A stretch of 64,000 bases of DNA from Polaromonas sp. C04 (GCF_002002705.1 NZ_MUNS01000022.1:186001-250000), one strand, 5' to 3'; shown: positions 37,287 to 47,071, counted from the first letter of the stretch. Numbers and translations: made by a program. The notes: generated by a model from the sequence alone, not told the origin.

Positions 37287-38051
37287 TCAGGCCCGTGTGC
37301 GGATCAGCCGCACGCCCGGCATCTGATCAAGCTGCCGGTTTTCGAGGGCTTCGCGCAAGTTGCGCTGGGCGATGCGCGAGTGCTCGCGCATGATGGCTTC
37401 GGCGCGCGAGCCTTCGCGCGCGGCGATCGCATCGAGCACCTGCCGGTGCTGGTCCTGCGCCACGACCAGCATGTCGCGCGCCTGCGGTGAATTGGCCTGC
37501 TGCACGACAAAGCCCGAGGGCGAGGCAAACGGCAGGCTCACGACGCGCTCCAGTTCGCGCGCGATGACGCTGCTGCCGGCCATGTCGCCCACCAGAGCGT
37601 GGAACGTCTCGTTCAGGGTCACGTAGCTGGAGAACGCCTCGTCATCGAGCGCGGGCTGGCTCAGCACGGCGTCGATCCGGTCCAGGCACTCGCGCGCCGC
37701 GGCGAGCAGCTTGGGCGCCACGCCGCGCTCGGCCGCCAGTCGCGCCGACAGGCCCTCCAGTGTGCCGCGCAGCTCGATGGCCTCGGACACGTCGCGCTCG
37801 GAAAAGGTGCGCACGGCATAGCCGCCATTGGGCAGTGCGTCGAGCAGGCCCTCCTGCTCCAGCCGCATCAGCGCGGCCCGGATGGGAGTGCGCGAGACAC
37901 CCAGCTTCTCGACGATGGTCAGCTCGGCAATCCGCGCGCCGCCCGGCAACTCGCCCGCCAGGATCATCTCGCGCAGGCGCAGCTGGGCCTTCACGGCCTG
38001 CGAAGTAGCGGCCTCAGGGACATCGGCCGTGATCGGACTGGTTGCATCCAT
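37287..38051 (-). CDS. GntR-family (FadR-like, FCD domain) regulator, probable VanR
   Basis: 254 residues from the ATG at 38049-38051, where homologues usually begin near QAVKAQLRLREMIL; an upstream TTG at 38117 would run through the operator. The winged helix is AELTIVEKLGVSRTPIRAALMRLEQEGLL. The FCD effector domain has ELRGTLEGLSARLAAERG and NETFHALVGDMAGS. It is divergent from vanA and upstream of livK on its own strand. The two TGTATACA sites in the spacer are its likely operators. Vanillate as inducer is inferred from GntR-type VanR proteins. Confidence 0.85.
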   Translation of the reverse strand: MDATSPITADVPEAATSQAVKAQLRLREMILAGELPGGARIAELTIVEKLGVSRTPIRAALMRLEQEGLLDALPNGGYAVRTFSERDVSEAIELRGTLEGLSARLAAERGVAPKLLAAARECLDRIDAVLSQPALDDEAFSSYVTLNETFHALVGDMAGSSVIARELERVVSLPFASPSGFVVQQANSPQARDMLVVAQDQHRQVLDAIAAREGSRAEAIMREHSRIAQRNLREALENRQLDQMPGVRLIRTRA

Positions 38052-38097
38052 GAAGGAGAAGTAGGACGTCGCTTGAGGGGTGTTGAGTGATTTTAAT

Positions 38098-38168
38098 TGT
38101 ATACAGAAATCAATCAAACAAAGCTATATAGTGCTATCTATCAGGGTATTTTTGATTTTCTGTATACA
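38098..38168. promoter_or_regulatory. Paired TGTATACA operators in the GntR/vanA divergent promoter
   Basis: Perfect palindromes TGTATACA occur at 38098-38105 and 38161-38168, 63 bp apart (about six helical turns). Each is extended inward as TGTATACAGAAA(A)TCAA in opposite orientation, so the whole unit is an inverted repeat 71 bp long. Placement over both divergent promoters suggests looping repression by the GntR protein. Confidence 0.7.
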
Positions 38169-38280
38169 TTCATTGAGCATCGAAGCATAATTGCGGCGCA
38201 AATCCATCGTGCACCGCGGCCTCGCCCGGCCTTTGTGCAGGGACGGCCCTGATGGTTTCACACTCTCTCTGGAGCAAGAC

Positions 38281-39315
38281 ATGTTTCCCAAGAACGCCTG
38301 GTACGTCGCCTGTACGCCGGCCGAAATCGCCGACAAGCCGCTGGGGCGGCAGATTTGCGGCGAGAAGATCGTTTTTTTCCGCGGCCCGGACGGCAAGGTC
38401 GCGGCCCTCGAGGATTTCTGCCCGCACCGCGGCGCGCGACTGTCGCTGGGCAAGGTCTGCGACGACGGCAGCCTGATGTGCGGCTACCACGGACTGCGGG
38501 TGGGCTGCGATGGCAAGACCGTCTCCATGCCCGGCCAGCGCGTGCAGGGCTTTCCGCGCACGCGCACTTTTCCGGTGGTGGAGCGCTACGGCTTCATCTG
38601 GGTCTGGACCGGCGACGAAAAACTGGCGGACCCTGCGAAGATCCACCATCTCGAATGGGCGGAGCACCCCGAGTGGGCCTATGGCGGCGGCCTGTACCAC
38701 ATCAACTGCAACTACCGCCTGATGATCGACAACCTCATGGACCTGACCCACGAGGCCTATGTGCACACCACCAGCATCGGACAGAGTGAAATCGACGAGG
38801 CCCCCGTCACCACCAAGCTGGAAGGCGATATCGTCACCACCAGCCGCTTCATGGAAAACGTCATGCCGCCACCCTTCTGGCGCGCGAACCTGCGCGGCAA
38901 CAACCTGGCGGACGACGTTCCGGTCGACCGCTGGCAGATCTCACGCTTCACGCCGCCCTGCCACGTCATGATCGAAGTCGGCGTCGCCCATGCCGGCAAG
39001 GGCGGCTACCATGCGGACCCCAAGGACAAGGTGTACAGCATCGTGGTGGACTTCTGCACGCCCGAAACAGAAACGTCGATGTGGTATTTCTGGGGCATGG
39101 CGCGCAACTTCAACCCCAAGGATGAAGCGCTCACCGCCGCGATCCGCGACGGCCAGGCCAAGGTCTTCGCGGAGGACCTGGCCGTCCTCGAGGCGCAGCA
39201 GGAAAACATCGCACGGTATCCCGAGCGCCGCCTGCTGATGCTCAACATCGATGCGGGCGGCGTGCAGTCGCGGCGCATTCTGGACCGCCTCATCGCGCAG
39301 GAAGCCGATCGGTGA
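38281..39315 (+). CDS. vanA: Vanillate O-demethylase oxygenase subunit
   Basis: 344 residues from the ATG at 38281 (GGAG upstream). The Rieske centre is Cys47, His49, Cys67, His70 (CPHRG and CGYHG). The mononuclear iron site includes NLMDLTHEAYVH (bridging Asp154, His157, His162). It converts vanillate to protocatechuate and formaldehyde using electrons from VanB. The stop overlaps the vanB start region. Confidence 0.96.
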   Translation: MFPKNAWYVACTPAEIADKPLGRQICGEKIVFFRGPDGKVAALEDFCPHRGARLSLGKVCDDGSLMCGYHGLRVGCDGKTVSMPGQRVQGFPRTRTFPVVERYGFIWVWTGDEKLADPAKIHHLEWAEHPEWAYGGGLYHINCNYRLMIDNLMDLTHEAYVHTTSIGQSEIDEAPVTTKLEGDIVTTSRFMENVMPPPFWRANLRGNNLADDVPVDRWQISRFTPPCHVMIEVGVAHAGKGGYHADPKDKVYSIVVDFCTPETETSMWYFWGMARNFNPKDEALTAAIRDGQAKVFAEDLAVLEAQQENIARYPERRLLMLNIDAGGVQSRRILDRLIAQEADR

Positions 39316-40277
39316 ACGCCATGGAAACCATTGCCGTCAAGGTCGTCAAAAAAACACAGGAAGCGCAGGACATTGTCAGCTTCGAGCTGGCGCGCGCGGA
39401 TGGCGCGCCCCTGCCGGCGTTCAGCGCCGGCTCGCACATCGACGTGCAGGCGCCCGGCGGGCTGACGCGCCAGTACTCGTTGTGCAATGCCTCCATCGAA
39501 CAGCACCGCTACCGCATTGCCGTGCTGCGCGACGCGGGCTCACGTGGCGGCTCGGTGGCCATGCACGACGCGGTGAACGAAGGCGACGAGATCCAGATCA
39601 GCGAGCCGAAGAATCACTTCCCGCTCCAGCACGCCCGGCGTTCGCTGCTGTTTGCGGGCGGCATCGGCGTGACGCCGCTCTTGTGCATGGCCGAGCGGCT
39701 GGCGCAGATCGGTGCGGACTTCACGCTGCACTACTGCACGCGCTCCATGGAGCGCACCGCGTTTCGCGAGTACATCGGCGCCTCGCGGTTCGCCAGCCAG
39801 GTTCAATTCCACTTCGATGCGGGCGCGCCCGAGCAAAAGATGGACCTGGACGCAATTCTCGCGGCACCAGCGCCCGACACCCAGCTTTACGTCTGCGGCC
39901 CGGGCGGCTTCATCGACCATGTCATCAACACGGCCAAGGCCAAAGGGTGGCCGAGCGATCAGATCCATCTGGAATATTTCAGCGGCGCGGCGCAGGACAC
40001 CTCCGGCGACACCGGTTTTGAAGTCAGGATCGCGAGCACCGGGAAAACCTATGCCATCGCCCCCGACAAAACCATCATCCAGGTGCTAAAGGACAACGGA
40101 ATCGAGATCCTCACCTCCTGCGAGCAGGGCGTTTGCGGCACCTGCATCACGCGCGTGCTGGAGGGGGAGCCGGACCACCGGGATATGTACTTCACGGATG
40201 AAGAACATGCCAAGAATGACCAGTTCACCCCGTGCTGCTCGCGCGCCAGGAGTAAAACGCTGGTGCTTGATTTGTGA
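39312..40277 (+). CDS. vanB: Vanillate O-demethylase reductase subunit
   Basis: 321 residues from a GTG at 39312 overlapping the vanA TGA; an ATG at 39321 is an alternative. Domains in order: flavin/NAD reductase (AGSHIDVQAPGGLTRQYSL; FAGGIGVTPLLCMA; YVCGPGGFI) and a C-terminal plant-type 2Fe-2S ferredoxin (SCEQGVCGTC with a distal Cys pair near the end). It passes electrons from NADH to VanA. Class IA reductase layout. Confidence 0.95.
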   Translation: MNAMETIAVKVVKKTQEAQDIVSFELARADGAPLPAFSAGSHIDVQAPGGLTRQYSLCNASIEQHRYRIAVLRDAGSRGGSVAMHDAVNEGDEIQISEPKNHFPLQHARRSLLFAGGIGVTPLLCMAERLAQIGADFTLHYCTRSMERTAFREYIGASRFASQVQFHFDAGAPEQKMDLDAILAAPAPDTQLYVCGPGGFIDHVINTAKAKGWPSDQIHLEYFSGAAQDTSGDTGFEVRIASTGKTYAIAPDKTIIQVLKDNGIEILTSCEQGVCGTCITRVLEGEPDHRDMYFTDEEHAKNDQFTPCCSRARSKTLVLDL

Positions 40278-40387
40278 CACCGCGCAAGTCTCTGTCGCGG
40301 TCCGGGTCATGTCCCGGCCGGCACACGAAACGCTTTGGCGTGTCCTAACATACGCGCTCGAACCAACACAACTTTGAGGAAAACGGC

Positions 40388-41500
40388 ATGACCCAGCTCC
40401 CCGCCCGCTATGACCACGTTGGCAGCTTTCTGCGCCCCAAATACCTGCTCGAGGCGCGCGAGCAAAAGGCCAAGGGTGAGATCACCCCCGAGCAACTGCG
40501 CACCGTAGAAGACAAGGCCATCACCGAGATCGTCAGGTTCCAGGAAGACGTGGGCCTGAAAAGCATCACCGACGGCGAGTTCCGCCGCACCTACTTCCAT
40601 ATCGACTTTCTGGACCAGCTCGGCGGCGTGAAGACCGACATCCCGGTCACCATTCAAAAGCCGGACGGCACGCAGGAACTGGCCCCGCCCGTGATGCGCG
40701 TGGTGGACAAGGTGCGGCACGTGAAGAACATCCAGCTGGCCGACTTCCAGTACCTCAAGAGCCAGGTGTCCCCGGGCAACACGCCCAAGATTTGCATTCC
40801 CTCGCCCACCATGCTGCACTTTCGCGGCGGGCGCGCCGGGATCAGCCGCGAGGCGTATCCGGAGCTCGACCCTGCGTTCTACGACGACGTGGCGAATGCC
40901 TATGGCGACGAACTGCGATCGCTGGCGGCCGCGGGCGCGACCTACGTGCAGATGGACGACACCAACCTGGCCTACCTGTGCGACGAGAAGATGCGCGAAG
41001 CCGCGCGCGCGCGCGGCGACGACCCGAACGAGCTGCCGCACCGCTACGCCGCCTTCATCAACAAGGTGGTGGCGCAAAAGCCAGCCGGCATGCTGCTGGC
41101 CATGCACCTGTGCCGCGGCAACTTCAAGAGCACGCACGCGGCCGCCGGCAATTACGAGCCGGTGGCCGAAGCCTTGCTGCGCGAAATGAACCTGGACGCC
41201 TACTTCATGGAGTACGACGACGAGCGCAGCGGCGACTTCAAGCCGCTGCGCTACCTGCCCAAGGGCAAGACCGTGGTGCTGGGCCTGGTGACCACCAAGT
41301 TCGGCCAGCTCGAGGACAAGGACGACCTGAAACGCCGCATCGAACAAGCCGCAAAATACGCGCCGCTGGAGCAACTGGCGCTGTCGCCTCAGTGCGGCTT
41401 CAGCAGCACCGTGCACGGCAACGACATTGCGGTGGAGGCACAGCGCGCCAAGCTGCGGCTGGTGATTGAGACGGCACGGGAAGTCTGGGGCACGGCCTGA
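40388..41500 (+). CDS. MetE C-terminal-like cobalamin-independent methyltransferase
   Basis: 370 residues, the stand-alone UROD/MetE-like fold. Start YDHVGSFLRPKYLLEARE, SITDGEFRRTYFHIDFL, a zinc-ligand pattern His-x-Cys in AMHLCRGN and a distal Cys in SPQCGFSS. It is half the length of true MetE and lacks its N-terminal domain, so it is a member of the short MetE-like group that transfers methyl or alkyl groups between thiols. It lies 110 nt after vanB in the same direction, raising a link with one-carbon flow from demethylation; this is speculative. Confidence 0.75.
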   Translation: MTQLPARYDHVGSFLRPKYLLEAREQKAKGEITPEQLRTVEDKAITEIVRFQEDVGLKSITDGEFRRTYFHIDFLDQLGGVKTDIPVTIQKPDGTQELAPPVMRVVDKVRHVKNIQLADFQYLKSQVSPGNTPKICIPSPTMLHFRGGRAGISREAYPELDPAFYDDVANAYGDELRSLAAAGATYVQMDDTNLAYLCDEKMREAARARGDDPNELPHRYAAFINKVVAQKPAGMLLAMHLCRGNFKSTHAAAGNYEPVAEALLREMNLDAYFMEYDDERSGDFKPLRYLPKGKTVVLGLVTTKFGQLEDKDDLKRRIEQAAKYAPLEQLALSPQCGFSSTVHGNDIAVEAQRAKLRLVIETAREVWGTA

Positions 41501-41541
41501 GGCGGCGCTGACACGACAGGGAGGAAGGCGATACTAGCGGC

Positions 41542-43122
41542 ATGACCAGCCGACGCTACGCCTTCAGCACTCCGCGCCTGTGGCAGCGGCTGAGAGGGCT
41601 TGTGGCCTGCTGCATCGCCTGCGGATTGGTCGGCGCCAGTACGCTCGCCTTCGCGGCCGACGCGCCCAGCGATCTGCTGCGCATCGGCTCCAAGCGCTTC
41701 ACCGAGTCCTACATCCTGGCGCAGGTGCTGGCGCAGACGGTCGCGGCACGCACCGGCAAATCCCCGACGGTGCTGCAAGGGCTGGGCAACACGGCCATCG
41801 TCTACGAGGCGCTGCGCTCGGGCAATATCGACCTGTACCCGGAGTACGCGGGCACCATCAGCCTGGAGATCCTCAAAAGCACCGAGCCGATGTCGATGGA
41901 CGCCATGAACCAGGCCCTGGCACCGCTGGGCCTGGGCGTTGCCATCCCGCTGGGCTTCAACGACGGCTATGCGCTGGCCATGCGCGATGCGCAGGCGCAG
42001 CGCCTGCACATCGTGTCGCTGAGCGATCTGGCGCAGCATCCCGAGTTGAAACTGGGACTGTCCAACGAGTTCATCGGCCGCGCCGATGGCTGGAAGGGGC
42101 TGGCGCAGCGCTACGGCTTCACGCAGGCGCCGACCGGCCTGGACCACGGCCTGGCCTACACCGCGCTGGCGCAAAAGCAGGTGGGCGTGATCGACATCTA
42201 CACCACCGATGCCAAGATCGCCCAGCTCGGCCTGCGCGTGCTGCAGGACAACCTGCATTACTTTCCGCGCTACGACGCCGTGGTGCTGTACCGGCTGGAC
42301 GTGCCCACGCGTTTTCCGAAGGCCTGGGCGGCGCTGCAGACGCTGGCCGGCAGCATCGACGAGCACGCGATGATTGCGATGAACGCGCGGGCCGAGTTGC
42401 AGGGCGTGGCGTTTGATGGGATTGCCCGCGATTACCTGGCGAGCAAGACCACAGGAGCCGTGGCTGGGACCGGCAATACCGCCGACGCGGCGCGGCGCGG
42501 CTTCTGGGCCAAGCTGTTCGGGCCCGACCTGGCGCGACTGACCTGGCAGCATCTGGCGCTGGTGGCGATTTCGGTGGCCGTGGCCGTGCTGCTCGCCATC
42601 CCGCTGGCGGTGCTGGTGTTTCCCCATCCGCGGCTGCGCGCGCTCGTGCTCGGCGCCACCGGCCTGCTGCAAACCGTGCCGTCGCTGGCCATGCTGGCCG
42701 CGCTGATTTCACTGATGGGCGTGATCGGCGTGATGCCCGCGCTGATCGCGCTGATGCTGTACGCGCTGCTGCCCATCATGCGCAACACCACGACGGGCCT
42801 CGCCGAGGTGCCGCAGGGCCTGCGGCTCGCGGGCCAGGCGCTCGGCATGACGGCGCGCCAGCGCATGCGCTACATCGAATTGCCGCTGGCGCTGCCGACC
42901 ATTCTGGCCGGTGTGCGCACCGCCACCTCGATCGCGATCGGCACCGCAACGATCGCTGCCTTCATCGGCGCCGGCGGCTATGGCGAGCGCATCGTCACCG
43001 GCCTGGCCCTGAATGACGACCAGCTGCTGCTCGCCGGCGCCCTGCCCGCCACCGTGCTGGCGCTGCTGAGCGAGGCGCTGTTCGAGGTGATCGAGCGGAC
43101 GATACGGCGGCGCAGGGCCTGA
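41542..43122 (+). CDS. Fused osmoprotectant-type binding protein and ABC permease
   Basis: 526 residues. Residues 1-39 are a signal sequence. About 40-310 form an OpuC/OsmF-type binding domain (LLRIGSKRFTESYILAQVLAQ, GLGNTAIVYEALRSGNIDLYPEYAGT, VGVIDIYTTDAKI). About 335-526 form an OpuB/ProW-type permease with the EAA loop (EVPQGLRLAGQALGMTARQRM) and GAGGYGERIVTGL. In the better-known fusions the permease comes first; here the order is reversed. No ATPase gene is adjacent. Substrate unknown (quaternary amines or ergothioneine-like are the known types). Confidence 0.8.
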   Translation: MTSRRYAFSTPRLWQRLRGLVACCIACGLVGASTLAFAADAPSDLLRIGSKRFTESYILAQVLAQTVAARTGKSPTVLQGLGNTAIVYEALRSGNIDLYPEYAGTISLEILKSTEPMSMDAMNQALAPLGLGVAIPLGFNDGYALAMRDAQAQRLHIVSLSDLAQHPELKLGLSNEFIGRADGWKGLAQRYGFTQAPTGLDHGLAYTALAQKQVGVIDIYTTDAKIAQLGLRVLQDNLHYFPRYDAVVLYRLDVPTRFPKAWAALQTLAGSIDEHAMIAMNARAELQGVAFDGIARDYLASKTTGAVAGTGNTADAARRGFWAKLFGPDLARLTWQHLALVAISVAVAVLLAIPLAVLVFPHPRLRALVLGATGLLQTVPSLAMLAALISLMGVIGVMPALIALMLYALLPIMRNTTTGLAEVPQGLRLAGQALGMTARQRMRYIELPLALPTILAGVRTATSIAIGTATIAAFIGAGGYGERIVTGLALNDDQLLLAGALPATVLALLSEALFEVIERTIRRRRA

Positions 43123-43130
43123 ATTTCAAG

Positions 43131-43190
43131 CGAAATGTGCCTGAAGCCCATACGGGGTAATGGCATTGCGCTATCAACTAGATAGCGCCC
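43131..43190. repeat. Dispersed extragenic repeat, copy 4
   Basis: ATGTGCCTGAAGCCCATACGGGG and GCGCTATCAACTAGATAGCGCC-type blocks. The ATAGCGC ends can pair as a hairpin. It lies between the convergent transporter-fusion and aldehyde dehydrogenase genes. Confidence 0.65.
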
Positions 43191-43203
43191 CGTTCCCGGC
43201 CGG

Positions 43204-44640
43204 CTACGCCAGCGTGTAGGCCGTCTTCACCGTCGTGAAGAATTCCTGCGCGTAGCGGCCCTGCTCGCGCGGACCGTAGCTCGAAGCTTTGCGCCCACCG
43301 AAGGGCACGTGGTAGTCGACGCCGGCGGTCGGCAAGTTGACCATCACCATGCCGGCCTGGCTATGGCGTTTGAAGTGCGTTGCGTACTTCAGGCTGGTCG
43401 TGGCAATGCCGGCGGACAGGCCGAACTCGGTGTCGTTGGCCGTGGCCAGCGCCTCCTCATAGTTCTTCACCCTGATGACACTGGCCACCGGACCGAAGAT
43501 CTCCTCCTTGTTGATGCGCATCGACGCGATGGATTCGCTGAACAGCGCGGGCGACATGTAGAAGCCCTCGGTACCGAGCTTCAGACGCTCGCCGCCGGCG
43601 GCCAAGGTAGCGCCTTCGCCCTTACCGATGGCGATATATTCCAGGTCTTGATCAAGCTGCGATTGGGAGGAGACCGGGCCGACGTCGGTGCCCTGCGCCA
43701 GCGCATCGCCAACCTTGATTCTGGCCATGCGCTCCTGCATCGCGGCGATGAACTTCGGGTAGATGCCTTCGGTGACGATGAGGCGGCTGGACGCGGTGCA
43801 GCGCTGGCCTGTCGAATAGAACGCGCTTTGCACGCTGAGCTCGACCGCCTGCGCCAGATCGGCGTCGTCCAGCACCACCTGCGGGTTCTTGCCGCCCATC
43901 TCCAGCTGCACCTTCTTGTGATTCGTCACGCATTGCACCGCGATGCTGCGGCCGACGCCGACCGAGCCGGTGAAGCTGATCGCGTGCACGCCCGGGTGAT
44001 TCACCAGCGCATTGCCGATCACGCTGCCGCGGCCCATCACGAGGTTGAACACACCGGCCGGAATGCCCGAGCGGCTGATGATTTCGGCCAGCGCCCAGGC
44101 GCAGCCCGGCACCAGGTCGGCGGGCTTCAGCACGACGCAGTTGCCATAAGCCAGCGCCGGCGCGATCTTCCAGGCGGGAATCGCGATCGGAAAATTCCAG
44201 GGCGTGATGAGACCGACCACGCCGACCGGCTCGCGCGTGATCTCGACACCGATACCGGGGCGCACCGACGGAACGATCTCACCCGTCAGCCGCAGGCATT
44301 CGCCGGCGAAGAACTTGAAGATCTGCCCGGCGCGGGCGGCCTCGCCGATGCCCTCCGCGCGGGTCTTGCCCTCTTCGCGCGCCAGCAGGGTGCCGAGTTC
44401 CTCCTTGCGCGCAAGGATTTCGGTGCCGATTCTGTCCAGCGCGTCGCAGCGCGCCTGGATGCTGCCGGTGGCCCAGGCCGGAAAGGCGGCGGTGGCGGCG
44501 GCCACGGCAGCTTCGACGTGGCTGGCATCGCCCTGGGTGTACCCCGCGATGGTGTCACCGAGATTGGAGGGGTTCAGGTTCGGGCTGTAGGTGTGGCCCG
44601 GTGTCCATTCGCCGCCGATCAGGTTGTCGTGTTGTTGCAT
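43204..44640 (-). CDS. 2,5-dioxopentanoate (alpha-ketoglutarate semialdehyde) dehydrogenase
   Basis: 478 residues from the ATG at 44638-44640. ALDH catalytic residues: Asn149 (TPWNFP), Glu247 (QLEMGGKN) and Cys281 (STGQRCTASS). Length and linkage to kdgD and gudD identify it as the last step of aldarate catabolism, oxidising 2,5-dioxopentanoate to 2-oxoglutarate with NAD(P). The short extension to 44682 is not needed. Confidence 0.9.
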   Translation of the reverse strand: MQQHDNLIGGEWTPGHTYSPNLNPSNLGDTIAGYTQGDASHVEAAVAAATAAFPAWATGSIQARCDALDRIGTEILARKEELGTLLAREEGKTRAEGIGEAARAGQIFKFFAGECLRLTGEIVPSVRPGIGVEITREPVGVVGLITPWNFPIAIPAWKIAPALAYGNCVVLKPADLVPGCAWALAEIISRSGIPAGVFNLVMGRGSVIGNALVNHPGVHAISFTGSVGVGRSIAVQCVTNHKKVQLEMGGKNPQVVLDDADLAQAVELSVQSAFYSTGQRCTASSRLIVTEGIYPKFIAAMQERMARIKVGDALAQGTDVGPVSSQSQLDQDLEYIAIGKGEGATLAAGGERLKLGTEGFYMSPALFSESIASMRINKEEIFGPVASVIRVKNYEEALATANDTEFGLSAGIATTSLKYATHFKRHSQAGMVMVNLPTAGVDYHVPFGGRKASSYGPREQGRYAQEFFTTVKTAYTLA

Positions 44641-44715
44641 GATTTGAGTCCTTGGTGTGGGGAAAAACGGAGGCCGAAGCAACGATGCTTCGGCCTGGAG
44701 TTGCAGATGGGCGTC

Positions 44716-46068
44716 TCAACGCACCAGGCTGGGACGCTTGTTGTCGAATTGCCAGCCGGCCATCAGGTACTGCATGGCCTGCGCGTCGTCGCGCGCGCCA
44801 AGGCCATGCTGCAGGTAGAGCTGGTGCGCCTTCTCGACCTCCTGCATGTCGAGCTCCACACCCAGGCCGCCACGCGTTGGCACTTTCACATGGCCGCTCT
44901 CGATCTGCAGCGGCGCCTTCGTCAGGCGCTGGCCGTCCTGCCAGATCCAGTGGGTATCGATCGCCGTGACCTTCCCGGGCGCCGCCGCGGCCACGTGCGT
45001 GAACATCGCCAGCGACACATCGAAATGATTGTTCGAGTGCGAGCCCCAGGTCAGCCCCCAGGCCTGGCACAGCTGCGCCACGCGCACCGAACCCTGCAGG
45101 GTCCAGAAATGCGGATCGGCCAGCGGAATATCGACCGACTGCAGCGACAGGCTGTGCACCATCTCGCGCCAGTCGGTGGCGACCATATTGGTCGCGGTCG
45201 GCAATCCGGTGGCACGGCGGAACTCGGCCATCACCTCGCGGCCCGAGAACACGCCTTCGGCGCCGCACGGGTCCTCGGCATACGCCATCACGCCATGCAG
45301 GTCACGGCACAGGCGCACTGCGTCGGCAAGCAGCCAGCCGCCGTTCGGGTCGAGCGTGACGCGCGCCTGCGGGAAACGCGCGTGCAGCGCACGGATCGCC
45401 TCGACCTCATCCTCGCCGCGCAGCACGCCGCCCTTGAGCTTGAAGTCGGCAAATCCATAGCGCGCGTGCGCGGCCTCGGCGAGCCGCACGATGGCCTCGG
45501 GCGTCATCGCCTCTTCGTGGCGCAGGCGGAACCAGTCGTTGTCGGCACCGGGCTCGCTCTGGTACGGCAGGGCGGTCTTCTTGCGGTCGCCCACGTAGAA
45601 CAGGTAGCCGAGCATCTGCACGGCATCGCGCTGCTGGCCTTCGCCGAGCAGCGCCGCCACCGGCACTTCGAGGAACTGGCCGAGCAGGTCGAGCAGCGCG
45701 GCCTCGGCGGCCGTCACCGCATGGATGGCCACGCGCAGGTCGAAGGTCTGCTGCCCGCGCCCGCCACTGTCGCGGCCCGCGAACGCGCTGCGCATGCTGT
45801 TGAGCACCGCGTTGTAGCGTCCGATCGGCTGGCCGACGACCAGGCCGCGCGCGTCTTCCAGCGTCTGGCGGATCTTTTCGCCGCCCGGCACTTCGCCGAC
45901 GCCGGTGTGGCCGGCACTGTCTGTCAGGACCAGCAGGTTGCGCGTGAAGAACGGGCCATGCGCGCCGCTGAGGTTCATCAGCATGCTGTCGCGGCCCGCA
46001 ACCGGGATCACGCGCATGGCGACAACGACGGGCGTCTTCGCGTGCACGGAGTTGCTGGCGGAATTCAT
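44716..46068 (-). CDS. gudD: Glucarate dehydratase
   Basis: 450 residues of the enolase superfamily, MLE/GlucD group. The KxK base is Lys210/Lys212 (FKLKGG); metal ligand Asp240 and Asn242 are in LDPNGGW; later come DPCGAEG and the TNMVATDW and HSNNHFD segments with the catalytic His. It dehydrates D-glucarate (and L-idarate) to 5-keto-4-deoxyglucarate. It overlaps kdgD by 4 bp (ATGA). Confidence 0.93.
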   Translation of the reverse strand: MNSASNSVHAKTPVVVAMRVIPVAGRDSMLMNLSGAHGPFFTRNLLVLTDSAGHTGVGEVPGGEKIRQTLEDARGLVVGQPIGRYNAVLNSMRSAFAGRDSGGRGQQTFDLRVAIHAVTAAEAALLDLLGQFLEVPVAALLGEGQQRDAVQMLGYLFYVGDRKKTALPYQSEPGADNDWFRLRHEEAMTPEAIVRLAEAAHARYGFADFKLKGGVLRGEDEVEAIRALHARFPQARVTLDPNGGWLLADAVRLCRDLHGVMAYAEDPCGAEGVFSGREVMAEFRRATGLPTATNMVATDWREMVHSLSLQSVDIPLADPHFWTLQGSVRVAQLCQAWGLTWGSHSNNHFDVSLAMFTHVAAAAPGKVTAIDTHWIWQDGQRLTKAPLQIESGHVKVPTRGGLGVELDMQEVEKAHQLYLQHGLGARDDAQAMQYLMAGWQFDNKRPSLVR

Positions 46069-46976
46069 TGCGGGCCCAGCTTGTCAATCAACGCCTTGAG
46101 CGCTTCGACCTCGCCCGGCTTCAGGTCGGTGAGCGGTGCGCGCACCGGACCGGCGCCGTGGCCGACGATCTTTGCGCCCGCCTTGACGATGCTCACGGCA
46201 TAGCCCTGCATGCGGTTGCGCAACTCAAGATAGGGCATGAAGAAGTCCTTGAGCAGGCGGTGCTGCGTGGGCAGGTCGTCGGCCACGACCGCATGATAGA
46301 AATCCATCGCGGTCTTCGGAATGAAGTTGAAGACGGCCGACGAATATACCGGCGTGCCGAGCGCCTTGTAGGCCGCGGCATAGACCTCGGCCGTCGGCAG
46401 GCCGCCCAGGTAGGCAAAACGGTCGCCCATGCGCTGGTACACCGACACCATCGCTTCGATGTCGCCCACGCCATCCTTGAAACCAACCAGATTCGGGTTG
46501 CGCTGTGCCAGCCGGGCCAGGGTTTCGGGTTTGAACCGGCTGTTGGCGCGGTTGTAGACGATCACGCCGAACTTCACGCTCTTGCAGACCTCCTCGACAT
46601 GCGCGGCCAGGCCTTCCTGCCCGGCTTCGGTGAGGTAGTGCGGCATCAGCAGGATGCCGTGCGCGCCGGCCTTTTCTGCGGCCTGCGCGCACTGGATGGC
46701 GAAGCGTGTCGGACCGCCGGCGCCCGCGATGATCGGCACCTTGCCGCGGCAGGTATCGACCGCCGTCTGGATGATGCCGGGGTACTCGTCACCGGTCAGC
46801 GAGAAGAACTCCCCCGTGCCGCCCGCGGCGAACAGCGCACTGGCGCCATAGGGCATGAGCCATTCGAGGCGCTCGCTGTAGCCCCTGCGGTCGAAGTCAC
46901 CGTTGCTGTCGAAATCGGTCAACGGGAAGGAGAGCAGGCCGGAGCCCATGATGGTCTTGAGTTCTTGCGGATTCAT
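46065..46976 (-). CDS. kdgD: 5-dehydro-4-deoxyglucarate dehydratase
   Basis: 303 residues of the DHDPS/NAL superfamily. Schiff-base Lys167 (GFKDGVGD), Tyr141 (VIVYNRANS) and GGTGEFFSL are family-typical. It dehydrates and decarboxylates the GudD/GarD product to 2,5-dioxopentanoate. It is translationally coupled to gudD; the dehydrogenase gene follows, giving a complete aldarate-to-2-oxoglutarate operon. Confidence 0.93.
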   Translation of the reverse strand: MNPQELKTIMGSGLLSFPLTDFDSNGDFDRRGYSERLEWLMPYGASALFAAGGTGEFFSLTGDEYPGIIQTAVDTCRGKVPIIAGAGGPTRFAIQCAQAAEKAGAHGILLMPHYLTEAGQEGLAAHVEEVCKSVKFGVIVYNRANSRFKPETLARLAQRNPNLVGFKDGVGDIEAMVSVYQRMGDRFAYLGGLPTAEVYAAAYKALGTPVYSSAVFNFIPKTAMDFYHAVVADDLPTQHRLLKDFFMPYLELRNRMQGYAVSIVKAGAKIVGHGAGPVRAPLTDLKPGEVEALKALIDKLGPQ

Positions 46977-47051
46977 GGTGACGTTCAGTTAAGAAGAGAA
47001 AGAGGAAGGAGAGAAAATGTTTGCTGCACCCAGCGCAGGTACACGATGATG

Positions 47052-47071
47052 TTGTCAGTCATCATACAACT
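47052..47071. promoter_or_regulatory. GTTGT/ACAAC half-sites upstream of kdgD
   Basis: GTTGT at 47052-47056 and ACAAC at 47067-47071 flank 10 bp in the 129-bp gap between the GntR and kdgD genes. The same half-sites form the compact palindrome at 47966-47978, suggesting one regulator for both promoters. The spacing differs, so this is tentative. Confidence 0.35.

Noticed and set aside
40304-40319. CCGGG/CCCGG hairpin after vanB as a terminator
   Set aside because: No T-run follows, and a promoter for the MetE-like gene would have to lie just downstream; evidence too weak to list.
43309-46203. 964-codon open frame on the + strand
   Set aside because: It runs antisense through both the aldehyde dehydrogenase and gudD, each with intact catalytic residues. 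Low-complexity His/Arg/Gln composition.
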